The translations under genes were made by a program, and so were the position numbers. A stretch of DNA of 64,000 nucleotides from Pirellula staleyi DSM 6068 (GTDB lineage Bacteria; Planctomycetota; Planctomycetia; Pirellulales; Pirellulaceae): assembly GCF_000025185.1 (NCBI RefSeq), contig NC_013720.1:620001-684000 (forward strand), in the 5' to 3' direction. Below are positions 8,968 through 17,136 of this stretch, piece by piece. Each line of letters opens with the position of its first letter. The stretch's first letter is position 1. Under the pieces are notes generated by a model. That model was not told where the DNA came from and searched no databases. It worked only from the letters and a program-made list of their open reading frames with translations.

Positions 8968-10749
8968 TTAGTAGTTCACCTGGAACTGACAGCGGAGCAA
9001 ATCTCCTTCAAACTGGCGATAGCTCAGCTCGCCCGAACGGTTGATCGCCGTGGTATTCGTGCGATCGGTAAGGGTGTAGTTGAGAGTCAACTCCATCTGC
9101 GGATTGATCTGCCACTCAGCCCCCGCTTCCCATTCCTCGATGAAGCTAAACGGGGCATTACGCTCGGGCTTATAACCACCCTTATACTTATTATAGCGCA
9201 GAAACGGGATCCAGGTGCCATAGCAGGCGGTCTCATAACGATACATCATCATGGCATAGCCACCATAGAGATGGCGCTCGATCACTTCCGTTTGAGCATC
9301 ATTCAAGCCGGGGCCACGTCCCACGTTCCACTCCGCCTGGAAGCCGAAGGGCTGGGGATAGTAGACGAAGGTAGCTGCGATTCGTTCGTCGCGAATACCT
9401 GCTTTTCCTGTGTTTCCTGACGTTCCATCGGGTGTATCCGAGACAACACCACCTCCTGGAAAGATGGTCGAGCCGAGGACCGTGTACTTACCGGTGTAAG
9501 CCTGGATGCCAGTCTCCACGCATTGACCATTTTCAAACTGCCAGGGAAGCGTGAGACGCGTGACAATATGAATATTGTCATTCTGTTCTTGCAGCGATCC
9601 ACCCTGGCCGTTGTGAGCACCGAACCCAAACATACCGTAGTTACCCGAACCTTTAAGACCTTCGTCGAGCACCATCTTAAAGAAGTCTTGGGCATACTTA
9701 GGAGTGTAATAATAGAAGACACCTAGATCGCGTTCGTTACGTACAGCGCTGTTGAGTGCATCATTACGGTCGAGCACGAGGCGATTCGAACTCGATTGCA
9801 AGTTTTCCCAACCGTAAGGAATCTTGGACTGCCCGACACGAATACGATGGACTTTGTCGATGTCGAGGTAGCAGTCGGCATACCAGTCGCGAATTTGCGT
9901 GAACTGATTGGCATCGGTGCTGCCAGGCACGCTCGAAGCGAAGTCGGGCTGCAAATAGACATACATATGATCCGACACATCGCCCGAGAGAATCACGCGG
10001 GCTCGGCGGATGAGGAAGTTCTGATCGTCCCCCACGGAGCGATCACCAGTGTGCTGTGCAGGAGCACCAGCAGGGTCTTCGTCGAGGATGCCGTTGATGC
10101 GGAACTGGGCATAGCCGCGAATGCTGAGCTTGTCGTACCACTTTTTGGGCTTCTCGCCGGGCTTTTGCACCATATCACGCGAGTGATAGGTCTGCTGCGC
10201 GATGGTTTCGATTTCGGGATCTTGGACCCCCTGCCAATACTCGCCGAGACTTCCGAGCGGCGCGACATCGGGGTCTTGGATCCCTTCGATCGGTATATGA
10301 CCGGCGGCCAAAGCAGCTTCCACGCGCTCGAGACGTGCCATCACATCGTGCGGATGGGGTTCGCCCGGCGCGGGTGGCAGCGGCATCGGAGCAGGAGGCG
10401 CAACTGGCATTCCGCGGGCTGGATCGACGACCACCGGCTGTGGAAATCCGATCGGCTGCACGGGTGGCGTGGCGGGAGTCGGTTGCTGCCAAGCGACCTG
10501 CGCCACCGGCGGCTGATAAACGCCAGCTTGGGGAGCCGCCATTGGCTGCGGTGGTTGCGGCGCGAATTGCGTCGGTGGCTGCTGCACGGGCCACGAGACA
10601 GACGGAGCAGGCAGATAGCTTGACTGCGGAGCCTGCGCAAACGAGGCAACTGGCGTCAATAACCCAAGCATCGCAAGAATCGCAATTTGACCAAAAGCCA
10701 GTGACAACGGGCGATGGCGATTCTGGGGCAAGTGGGCGATGCGGGTCAT
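8968..10749 (-). CDS. outer-membrane porin, phosphate-selective porin O/P-like
   Basis: A 593-residue protein with an N-terminal signal peptide (hydrophobic core ending PVASFAQ). A Pro/Gln/Ala-rich linker runs to about residue 130, a likely helical segment follows, and then a long beta-barrel region. LSIRGYAQFRINGI and RRARVILSGDVSDHMYVYL are typical of the porin O/P (OprP/OprO) family. The protein ends in alternating hydrophobic residues (LLRCQFQVNY), as expected of an outer-membrane strand, although the final residue is Tyr rather than Phe. The proline-rich linker is unusual for a porin and might interact with the wall. Substrate specificity cannot be read from sequence. The barrel contains A+T-rich patches at about 9540-9760. 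Confidence 0.85.
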   Translation of the reverse strand: MTRIAHLPQNRHRPLSLAFGQIAILAMLGLLTPVASFAQAPQSSYLPAPSVSWPVQQPPTQFAPQPPQPMAAPQAGVYQPPVAQVAWQQPTPATPPVQPIGFPQPVVVDPARGMPVAPPAPMPLPPAPGEPHPHDVMARLERVEAALAAGHIPIEGIQDPDVAPLGSLGEYWQGVQDPEIETIAQQTYHSRDMVQKPGEKPKKWYDKLSIRGYAQFRINGILDEDPAGAPAQHTGDRSVGDDQNFLIRRARVILSGDVSDHMYVYLQPDFASSVPGSTDANQFTQIRDWYADCYLDIDKVHRIRVGQSKIPYGWENLQSSSNRLVLDRNDALNSAVRNERDLGVFYYYTPKYAQDFFKMVLDEGLKGSGNYGMFGFGAHNGQGGSLQEQNDNIHIVTRLTLPWQFENGQCVETGIQAYTGKYTVLGSTIFPGGGVVSDTPDGTSGNTGKAGIRDERIAATFVYYPQPFGFQAEWNVGRGPGLNDAQTEVIERHLYGGYAMMMYRYETACYGTWIPFLRYNKYKGGYKPERNAPFSFIEEWEAGAEWQINPQMELTLNYTLTDRTNTTAINRSGELSYRQFEGDLLRCQFQVNY

Positions 10750-11000
10750 TGAGAGTAACTCAGTCGATAAAGGATGAGTGTGACGGTGTCGCTACCTTCG
10801 TTAATATCGCTACAACCGGACCTGTAAGTTGACTGAATTCTGCCCAGCCTCGACCATCTCTTATGACCTCGCCGGAGCTTGAAGATCGTTTACTTGCGAG
10901 ATGCTTTGAAGCCTGATTTTCCGGAGTCAAACCCTCGTCAAACAAGTCCTAGCGTCACCTAACAAACACCCCCAACTGGGGGCTACTTCATCTATTTTTA

Positions 11001-11015
11001 ACGTGAACTTCACGT
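11001..11015. repeat. 15-base palindrome, possible operator
   Basis: ACGTGAA and TTCACGT form perfect 7-base arms around one central base. Size and symmetry fit a dimeric repressor site, but no cognate regulator is in the window. Confidence 0.4.
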
Positions 11016-11033
11016 CCCCTAGAATGGAATGCG

Positions 11034-11060
11034 ACCAGATCAGGGATGGCGTGATCTGGT
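11034..11060. repeat. perfect 9-base inverted repeat
   Basis: ACCAGATCA at 11034-11042 is the reverse complement of TGATCTGGT at 11052-11060, with a 9-base loop. It could be a regulator site or an RNA hairpin. Confidence 0.4.
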
Positions 11061-11073
11061 GCGTGAGCGCCGA

Positions 11074-11094
11074 TTTTTCGAAGCTTACGAAAAA
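11074..11094. repeat. 7-base inverted repeat with A/T arms
   Basis: TTTTTCG at 11074-11080 pairs perfectly with CGAAAAA at 11088-11094. It is the third inverted repeat within 95 bases. Confidence 0.3.
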
Positions 11095-11285
11095 GTTATC
11101 TTGTGACTCATTCTGCACCCAACCTCCCAAGCACCCCATACTGAGCAAGCCACCACGAAAGCGACGGGCTGTGTCAGCACCTGGGCCTGCTGCAGTCGGA
11201 GAAGCGGCTTGAGAAACTCACAATGGGAGCCCAACCTGCACGTATTTTGGGGGCCGATTGCGGGTAACACAGCGGATCAAAAAGT

Positions 11286-11314
11286 TTGCGGCGGGGTGGC
11301 TGACGAGTTAGTAT
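11286..11314 (+). promoter_or_regulatory. candidate sigma70 promoter of the Pup-like operon
   Basis: TTGCGG at 11286-11291, a 17-base spacer and TAGTAT at 11309-11314 face the Pup-like gene. Transcription would start near 11321, leaving about 130 bases of leader. The -35 box is only a partial match. Confidence 0.45.
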
Positions 11315-11453
11315 GATTTGGTGGTTAGGGCAGAGCCCCAAATGGGCTGACTGCCGAACGACCACCGGTCGCAATCGCCACTCCCTGCGGCGAGTTGCAC
11401 TGCTCGTTGGACCTCTCTTCGTTCGCTCCCCTGCTTTGCAAAAGGTGATTCAC

Positions 11454-11630
11454 GTGGAAGAAGCCTCTACCCTGGCGCTCTCGCCATCCGGTGTTAGCAA
11501 GTCGCTCCCAGCGACTGCACAGCCTGCCGCTGAAGTCCTTAACCGCTTGGCCAGTGATGTTGCCCGCGACGCCGAAATCAGCCCTGAAAACTACCTCGCT
11601 GAATCGATCGTTCCGTTTGGCGGCGAATAG
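11454..11630 (+). CDS. Pup-like small protein modifier ending in Gly-Gly-Glu
   Basis: A 58-residue, probably largely disordered protein read from a GTG start at 11454, which is preceded at good spacing by AAAGGTG (11441-11447). The C-terminus is NYLAESIVPFGGE. Prokaryotic ubiquitin-like proteins (Pup, UBact) are of this size, are disordered, and end in GGQ or GGE; the final Glu side-chain carboxylate is the atom ligated to target lysines. Here the Glu is encoded directly, so no deamidation step is needed before conjugation. The strongest support is context: the PafA-type ligase gene begins two bases after the stop, so the pair is almost certainly translationally coupled. An in-frame ATG at 11313 would add a tail unlike any Pup and has no ribosome site. 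No proteasome gene is nearby. Confidence 0.82.
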   Translation: MEEASTLALSPSGVSKSLPATAQPAAEVLNRLASDVARDAEISPENYLAESIVPFGGE

Positions 11631-11632
11631 TT

Positions 11633-13390
11633 GTGCGTCGCCAGCGCGGGGCCATTTTCGAGCGCCTGGTGGGGCTCGAAACCGAGTATGCTCTCCTGCG
11701 ACCAGCCACCGCCGATAACGATGGCTATAGTCGTTTCGAGGTGTTTCGCGCGCTCGTAGCCTCCCTTCGCACACGCATCCCTGCCGTCGCAGCACAGCAC
11801 TTCAAAGAAGGTGTGTTTCACGCTGCTGGTGGTGCCGTTTGGTTCGAAACCGAGCGGATCAGTAGCGGGGGAGGCCTTGTCGAAGGTTCCTCTCCCGAGT
11901 GTCGCGGGCCGATGCAGGTGCTCATCTGGCAGAAGGCTCAAGATAAACTGCTCGCAGCTGCCCTCGACGATGCCACCGATGGTGAAACCAAGCTGATCAA
12001 GAACGATCGCGATGCCTTCGGCAACGTTTACGGCGCTCAGGAAAACTACGAAGCGACACTCGCCACCGGCTGGCGACTACTCGCTTGGCGGGCATCGCTC
12101 ATTGCGATTTTTCCGATCGTGCTACTCACCTGGCTATCGCTTTGGATCATCACCGGCGCGGTGATGCTGTATGCCCTCGCCGCAGTACTCGTCTACCTGG
12201 CACTCGAACGCCTGGTACGACGACCCCAGCGACTCGCGATGCTGCTGTTTGGCTGCTCGTTCGAGCGTCTTGGGGAAGCTGGTCCCACCGGTCCGCAGTG
12301 GATGGAACAATTCCTCTCGGTGGTGGTCCGCGTGATCGCCGCGCCACTGGCAGGTGTGCTGCTGGCCATTATCGCCGTCACTTCGTTCTGTGAACATCGC
12401 AAAAAGCTGCTTCCGTTTCTTGCCAGCCGTGCTGTGATTGGTGGCAGTGGCATGATCGATGATCAGGGGCGTTTTTTGCTTGCCGACAAAGCTACCGCGA
12501 TGAACTGCTCGATCGGCTTTGGTGGACTCCTGGGTGATCGACCGATCTTCACCTTCGGCCACTTCTACAAGACGATTTTTTCCGACGCGTGGATGGCACC
12601 CGGCGAGTATTTCCGCCTCTTCTCCCCACGTCAGCGATTGCAAATTGGACTCGGCGATTCGAACCTCTGCGATGTCTCGCAATACCTGCGCGTCGGCACC
12701 ACGCTGCTGGTGCTCGACATGATTGAAGCAGGCGAGGCAACCAACTTGCCGCAGCTGCGCAGCCCCCTCCGGGCGTGTCGCAAATTCACCTCCGATCCGA
12801 CACTCCAGGCAACCGCGCCGCTGCGAGGTGGTGGCGAGATCACTGCGCTCGAAGTGCAGCGAGCCTACCTCGAAGCATGTCGCCAATTCCTCGCTAAGCA
12901 CCCCGAAGCGCCGGAAGAAGCGTTTCAAGTCCTCTCGCTGTGGGACGAAACACTGAAGCAACTCGCTGGCGATCGCCAAGCACTGGTCGGGTCGATCGAC
13001 TGGGTCACTAAACAGCGGCTCATCGACGAGAACACTGCCGGCGTTTCACCCAAAGTGCTCAAAAAAATCGACATCAAGTATCACGAACTTTCGAGCGAAG
13101 GTTATTTCCAAAAACTGCTCGCCGTCGGGCTGATCCGGCAGCTCACCACCCCTGCTGAGGTCGAACGCGCGATGCGGTGCCCTCCGAGCGGAACACCGGC
13201 AGCGGTGCGTGGTCAGTTCATTCGCGAGTTCGCAAGTGGCGATAAACCGATCACCGCCAATTGGCACTATGTGTTGCTTGGTCGAGGTCGGACTCGCCGC
13301 ATCATCAAACTCTCCGACTATCGACCGCTGGCCATCGCTCGCCCACAGCGTCCCCGTGCACAAGCAGCGCAAGATATCGACACCGAATAG
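11633..13390 (+). CDS. PafA/Dop-family Pup ligase with inserted transmembrane region
   Basis: A 585-residue homologue of the Pup ligase PafA and depupylase Dop, glutamine-synthetase-like enzymes that use ATP to join the C-terminal Glu of Pup to lysines. Diagnostic blocks are GLETEY (14-19, Mg/ATP strand), NDRDAFGNVYGAQENY (124-139), LQIGLGDSN (336-344) with RVGTTLLVLDMIEAG, IDWVTK (455-460), and KIDIKYHEL (478-486) followed by TTPAEVERAM. The long loop typical of Dop after the first strand is absent, which favours PafA. Between the QENY block and LLPFL (about 141-258), where known enzymes have roughly 16 residues, lie some 120 residues with three or four hydrophobic helices. The catalytic Asp position of PafA/Dop (LYLD) appears to align with WFE, giving Glu72. 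It starts at GTG, two bases after the modifier gene. A membrane-anchored ligase is inferred. Confidence 0.92.
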   Translation: MRRQRGAIFERLVGLETEYALLRPATADNDGYSRFEVFRALVASLRTRIPAVAAQHFKEGVFHAAGGAVWFETERISSGGGLVEGSSPECRGPMQVLIWQKAQDKLLAAALDDATDGETKLIKNDRDAFGNVYGAQENYEATLATGWRLLAWRASLIAIFPIVLLTWLSLWIITGAVMLYALAAVLVYLALERLVRRPQRLAMLLFGCSFERLGEAGPTGPQWMEQFLSVVVRVIAAPLAGVLLAIIAVTSFCEHRKKLLPFLASRAVIGGSGMIDDQGRFLLADKATAMNCSIGFGGLLGDRPIFTFGHFYKTIFSDAWMAPGEYFRLFSPRQRLQIGLGDSNLCDVSQYLRVGTTLLVLDMIEAGEATNLPQLRSPLRACRKFTSDPTLQATAPLRGGGEITALEVQRAYLEACRQFLAKHPEAPEEAFQVLSLWDETLKQLAGDRQALVGSIDWVTKQRLIDENTAGVSPKVLKKIDIKYHELSSEGYFQKLLAVGLIRQLTTPAEVERAMRCPPSGTPAAVRGQFIREFASGDKPITANWHYVLLGRGRTRRIIKLSDYRPLAIARPQRPRAQAAQDIDTE

Positions 13391-13513
13391 CAGCTAGACT
13401 CGCGCGATAAGCTCACAACAATTGCGCAGCTGCTATCTTCTCAAGGCTTCCAACAGCGGCACTTCCCTAGTTGTATCCTAGCGCAACTCGATCGCCCTAC
13501 TTCCGAGAACTGC

Positions 13514-14176
13514 ATGAACGCCGAAGATCCCAAGTACCAAGCGGGTGAGCCGCTTCCGCTCGAAAGCTTGCCCAGCGACGTCATTATCAGCAGCGACACA
13601 CGTCGCGAGAATCGCATCCCTCCTGGTCAATCGCGGACGCGCAAATGGCCTATTCTCGATGCCCACGGCACGCCGCAAATCGATCGCGCTAGTTGGAAAC
13701 TCGACGTGTTTGGGCTCGTCGATCAGCCTTACTCACTATCGCTTGCCGAGTTCCAAACGCTGCCGCGCGTAAAGGTCTACGCCGATTTTCACTGCGTCAC
13801 GCGGTGGTCGCGGCTCGGGAATATGTGGGAAGGTGTATCCACGCGCACCCTCCTCGAGCGGGCTGGTGTCAAACCCGAGGCTCGTTATGTCGTCTGTCAC
13901 GCCTACGACCGAGGCTGGACCACCAACCTGCCGCTCGCCGATTTTCTAAGCAACGATGCGCTCCTTGCCGACCTGCACGACGGTCAGCCGATCTCGGCCG
14001 ATCACGGCGGTCCCGTACGCGGCATGGTTCCGCTCCTGTATGCCTGGAAAAGTGCCAAGTGGATTCGGGGCATCGAACTCTCGGCCTACGACAAACCGGG
14101 CTACTGGGAACGTGGCGGCTATCACAATCACGGCGATCCTTGGACCGAAGAACGCTTCAGCGGCTGGTTTAGCTGA
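13514..14176 (+). CDS. sulfite-oxidase-like molybdopterin oxidoreductase
   Basis: A 220-residue member of the oxidoreductase molybdopterin-binding family (sulfite oxidase/MsrP fold). The molybdenum-ligand cysteine lies in FHCVTRWSRLGNMWEGV, and GMVPLLYAWKSAKWIRGIEL and KPGYWERGGYHNHGDPW are conserved family segments. There is no Tat signal and no C-terminal dimerisation domain, so it is a short, probably cytoplasmic form. Substrate unknown; methionine sulfoxide or another oxyanion is possible. It lies 123 bases after the ligase gene on the same strand. That could be one transcript, but I see no reason to link it functionally to pupylation. Confidence 0.88.
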   Translation: MNAEDPKYQAGEPLPLESLPSDVIISSDTRRENRIPPGQSRTRKWPILDAHGTPQIDRASWKLDVFGLVDQPYSLSLAEFQTLPRVKVYADFHCVTRWSRLGNMWEGVSTRTLLERAGVKPEARYVVCHAYDRGWTTNLPLADFLSNDALLADLHDGQPISADHGGPVRGMVPLLYAWKSAKWIRGIELSAYDKPGYWERGGYHNHGDPWTEERFSGWFS

Positions 14177-14290
14177 GCAGCACCTCAGCTGACTCTCGCC
14201 TCGCAGGTTTCGCCATTGACGTGCGGGGTTTGTTTTTGCTACTGCCCAATAGTCCCAAAAATAGGCAGGTTTTTAGCAAGGAACAGACCG

Positions 14291-14758
14291 ATGATGGCAA
14301 CTTTCTCGACGATGGTGCGGGCGATGCTCGCACGCTGCGGAACTTCACCACTGGCAACTGCTGGCGCGATGCTGCTGGCACAAGGACTGCTCGCTGGCGG
14401 CGTTTGCGCGGCGGAAGTGAAGGATGTGTTTAGCGCCGATGTGAAAGTGAGCATCGTTTCGTCCGCTGGCGCGAAGCGCGAACTGGCCACCACGGTTTCG
14501 TCGCAGCCGGGGGGCTCACTCTCGACCACGCTCGGTGGTGTGAAACAGGGTGGTGCTGAAGAACTGGTCGTCGAACTGTCGGTCGATCCGATCGTTGGTG
14601 CAGCCCCGGCTCAGTACAGCGCCAAGTTCAACTTCCGCAACAAAGCGGGACAGATCGCAGCGCCCCAAATCCTGACGCTGGAAGATCGCACCGCGATCAT
14701 CGAAATCGGCGCTGCTGGTGAAGAACAAATCCGCTGCGAAGTGACAATCCGCCGCTAG
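14291..14758 (+). CDS. secreted protein of unknown function
   Basis: A 155-residue protein with an N-terminal signal peptide whose hydrophobic core runs LATAGAMLLAQGLLAGG and which ends CAAE. The mature part is small, acidic and probably beta-rich (ADVKVSIVSSAG, ELVVELSVDP, AQYSAKFNF, RTAIIEIGAAG). AAGGAA at 14278-14283 lies 7 bases before the ATG at 14291, which supports this start over codons further upstream. It converges with the metallophosphoesterase gene, 17 bases away. No family was recognised. Confidence 0.65.
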   Translation: MMATFSTMVRAMLARCGTSPLATAGAMLLAQGLLAGGVCAAEVKDVFSADVKVSIVSSAGAKRELATTVSSQPGGSLSTTLGGVKQGGAEELVVELSVDPIVGAAPAQYSAKFNFRNKAGQIAAPQILTLEDRTAIIEIGAAGEEQIRCEVTIRR

Positions 14759-14775
14759 CGCAGGATGCGTCTGGC

Positions 14776-15687
14776 TCATTGCCCCGACGATTTCGCGGGC
14801 CAGTCGTAGCTCTTCTGCTGGCGCGATCCCGTAATGCGTATCGCGCCGTCGCCATACACCTCCACAAGCGAATAGCCACTGCTCGTCGCTCCCGAGCCTT
14901 CCACCATCGCGACCATCGTGGCGTAGTGAATCCCACCGATCTCGCGTAAATCATTCTTGTGGCTATGCCCCTGAAACACAGCGAGCACTTTGCCCGACCC
15001 TTCCAAAACGGCTCGCACTTCCTCGGCATTCTTAACGCCGTGATCGTTTTTCACATCGAGCCGCTGATGCGCGAGCACCACCACAGGGCCCTTCGCCTCG
15101 GCTAAATCTTCCTTCAGCCAAGCGACTTCGCTGGCCGGAATGTTGGCATCGTTCCATTTGAAATTGTCGCGCCCATATGCCTCTCCATCGGCCCGGTAAC
15201 ACGCATCGAGCACCACGAAATGGACCCCGCCACGATCGAACGCATAGTGAGGCTGCTTCTGCTCGACACCCTCGAGAAACTCGGCTTTCGTCAGCGTGGT
15301 GACGCAGTGATTGCCGAGCACACAGTGCTTCTCGCCCGGCAGCGCAGCGAGCTCGCGATAGATCCGCGCGAGCCACTTCTTCTCTTCGTCGATCGACGTC
15401 GCGGCGTCGACCAGATCCCCAAGCTCGATCATCAAATCAGGCTTTTCTTTTTCGTAGTACGTCGCAGCTTCCGCGAGCTTGTCGAGCGTTTCGCGATAGT
15501 GCCGCGAACCGGCCGCTGGCTTATCGGCGTAATGCAAATCGGTGACGATCCCCGCGCGCACCAGAGGACGTGGCGCGTCGGCAGCGAGCAGATCGCACGC
15601 GGAATTGCTCGCTGCGCAACCAGCTGCGAGTAGCAGCAGTGAACCATCGGCGAGAAACTTGCGACGTGCTAAAGAGGTGGGGATCAT
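14776..15687 (-). CDS. secreted metallophosphoesterase
   Basis: A 303-residue calcineurin-like phosphoesterase. The metal-binding motifs are all present: DLHYAD near residue 49, GDLVDA near 90, GNHC near 125, AHQRLD near 205 and QGHSHKND near 240. The N-terminus (RRKFLADGSLLLLAAGCAAS) combines a twin-arginine-like motif with a possible lipobox, so the enzyme is likely exported and may be a lipoprotein. It hydrolyses phosphate esters; the substrate is not predictable. Its ATG overlaps the stop of bioF by four bases, so the two form a translationally coupled pair, although the functions are not obviously related. Confidence 0.88.
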   Translation of the reverse strand: MIPTSLARRKFLADGSLLLLAAGCAASNSACDLLAADAPRPLVRAGIVTDLHYADKPAAGSRHYRETLDKLAEAATYYEKEKPDLMIELGDLVDAATSIDEEKKWLARIYRELAALPGEKHCVLGNHCVTTLTKAEFLEGVEQKQPHYAFDRGGVHFVVLDACYRADGEAYGRDNFKWNDANIPASEVAWLKEDLAEAKGPVVVLAHQRLDVKNDHGVKNAEEVRAVLEGSGKVLAVFQGHSHKNDLREIGGIHYATMVAMVEGSGATSSGYSLVEVYGDGAIRITGSRQQKSYDWPAKSSGQ

Positions 15688-16916
15688 GAGCGGGAATTCT
15701 CTCGAGAGGCAGCGGGGAGTAGCGCCAGCAGTTCGCTTAGCAGTTGATCAAGATCGCTGCTGGTGTGGGCGCTTGTCAAACTTATTCGAAGGAGCGACTG
15801 GCCCTGAGGAACACTCGGCGGGCGAATCCCTGGGACCCAGATGCCGCGTTCGCGCAGCTGCTGAGCCACCTGCATAGTCCGCAGAGGATCGCCGAGCACG
15901 ATCGGAATGATTTGCGACGCGTCGGGCAATGGAATTTTCTGCGAGCCGGTTGCAGGAGCCGAGCATTGCACCTGAAAGCCGCGCGACCGAAGCTCAGCGC
16001 GAAACGTTTGACTCATCGCCAGGAGCGACGCGCGAAGCGCGGGCTCTTGCTCGACGATCTCGAGCGCCTTTAGTGCGGCGGCTGCGGCAGCTTCCGTTCC
16101 TGCGGTCGAAAAAATGAAGGTCCGCGCGGTCGACATCAGGAGATCGATCACGCTCGCCGGACCGACGATAAACCCTCCGCTGCTGCCGAGCGATTTGCTC
16201 AGCGTGCCGACCCGCACAGCAATGCGCGACTCGAGTCCCAGAGCCTCCACCACGCCACTGCCACGCGCGCCAAAAACGCCGGTCGCGTGAGCTTCATCCA
16301 CTACCAGCATTGCCCCATGCTCTTCAGCGAGATCAGCCAAAGATTCGAGCGGAGCGATATCGCCATCCATACTAAACAGCGAATCAGTGATGATCAGCTT
16401 GCGTCTCACACCAGGGCGACTGACCAGAAGCTCGCGCGCATGCTCCACATCGCCGTGCCGATAAATCGCAATCTCGGCCCCCGCGAGGCGGCAGCCGTCG
16501 ATGATGCTGGCGTGATTGCGTGCGTCGGACAAAATCAGGTCACCACGCCCGACCAGCGCGGTCACCACCGCCACGTTGGCGGCATAGCCGCTCACCAACA
16601 GCAGCGCACGCTCGGCATGTTCGAACTGGGCAAGCCGCTCGGCAAGCACGGCGTGGTAGCGGCCAAAACCGGTGACTAAAGGGCTGGCGCCACTCCCTAC
16701 CCCCACTTCGTCGATCGCGCGGCGGGCAGCTTCGCGCAGCCGCTCGTCGGCAGCTAGCGCCAGGTAGTCGTTGGAACCGAAGTTCAACAGCGTGCCGCGA
16801 CTCGATGCAATGCGGCTGGCCAGCTGCGGCGAGGTGCGCGTGACGAGCGACCGGCGCAGTCCTTCGCGCTCGAGTCGCGCAAGTTCGTCGTGAGTCCAGT
16901 CGAAGGGGGAAGGCAT
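15684..16916 (-). CDS. bioF: 8-amino-7-oxononanoate synthase (biotin synthesis)
   Basis: A 410-residue PLP-dependent alpha-oxoamine synthase that condenses pimeloyl-ACP or -CoA with alanine, the first committed step of the biotin ring pathway. Family blocks are NFGSNDYLALAAD near residue 46, DARNHASIIDG, ITDSLFSMDGDIAPLESL, VVDEAHATGVFG and the PLP lysine region GTLSKSLGSSGGFI. The related enzyme glycine C-acetyltransferase (Kbl) shares the fold, but the overall pattern favours BioF. No other bio genes are nearby, so the pathway is scattered. No strong Shine-Dalgarno precedes the ATG. Confidence 0.87.
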   Translation of the reverse strand: MPSPFDWTHDELARLEREGLRRSLVTRTSPQLASRIASSRGTLLNFGSNDYLALAADERLREAARRAIDEVGVGSGASPLVTGFGRYHAVLAERLAQFEHAERALLLVSGYAANVAVVTALVGRGDLILSDARNHASIIDGCRLAGAEIAIYRHGDVEHARELLVSRPGVRRKLIITDSLFSMDGDIAPLESLADLAEEHGAMLVVDEAHATGVFGARGSGVVEALGLESRIAVRVGTLSKSLGSSGGFIVGPASVIDLLMSTARTFIFSTAGTEAAAAAALKALEIVEQEPALRASLLAMSQTFRAELRSRGFQVQCSAPATGSQKIPLPDASQIIPIVLGDPLRTMQVAQQLRERGIWVPGIRPPSVPQGQSLLRISLTSAHTSSDLDQLLSELLALLPAASRENSRS

Positions 16917-17136
16917 CGCGCAAACGCCAAAGAACGGGCCAAAAAACTCGGTAACTGTTGGTAGCCAAGCAACTTAGTGTAGCGAGAAGTGCTTGCGCTG
17001 CGAGCGACCACCTGCTACGATTCGGCGGATCTGCCTCGCGGAAGATTCTCGCTTCCCCTCTCGCGCTACCAGGGGCTAGTGGCGTAGAATCGCGACACAT
17101 CGTTCTGCGCGTCCCTCGTTTCGATCGACCCAACCC
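16917..17136. other. divergent promoter region
   Basis: These 220 bases separate bioF and the methyltransferase, which are transcribed away from each other, so both promoters should lie here. No box pair is clear enough to mark. Confidence 0.35.

Larger units (their letters stand above)
10750..11285. other. intergenic region with a cluster of inverted repeats
   Basis: This region lies between divergently transcribed genes (porin to the left, Pup-like operon to the right). No credible coding sequence is seen. It holds three perfect inverted repeats between 11001 and 11094, described separately, and a small C5/G5 hairpin near 10970-10982. It may contain operators for either gene or an unannotated small RNA. 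Confidence 0.45.

Noticed and set aside
11313-11453. N-terminal extension of the Pup-like protein from an upstream ATG
   Set aside because: The ATG overlaps the -10 box of the likely promoter, has no Shine-Dalgarno, and the extension is unlike Pup. The GTG at 11454 fits better.
13514-14176. The sulfite-oxidase-like gene as a functional part of the Pup-like system
   Set aside because: It lies 123 bases downstream on the same strand, but its family has no known link to pupylation, and no coupling is seen.
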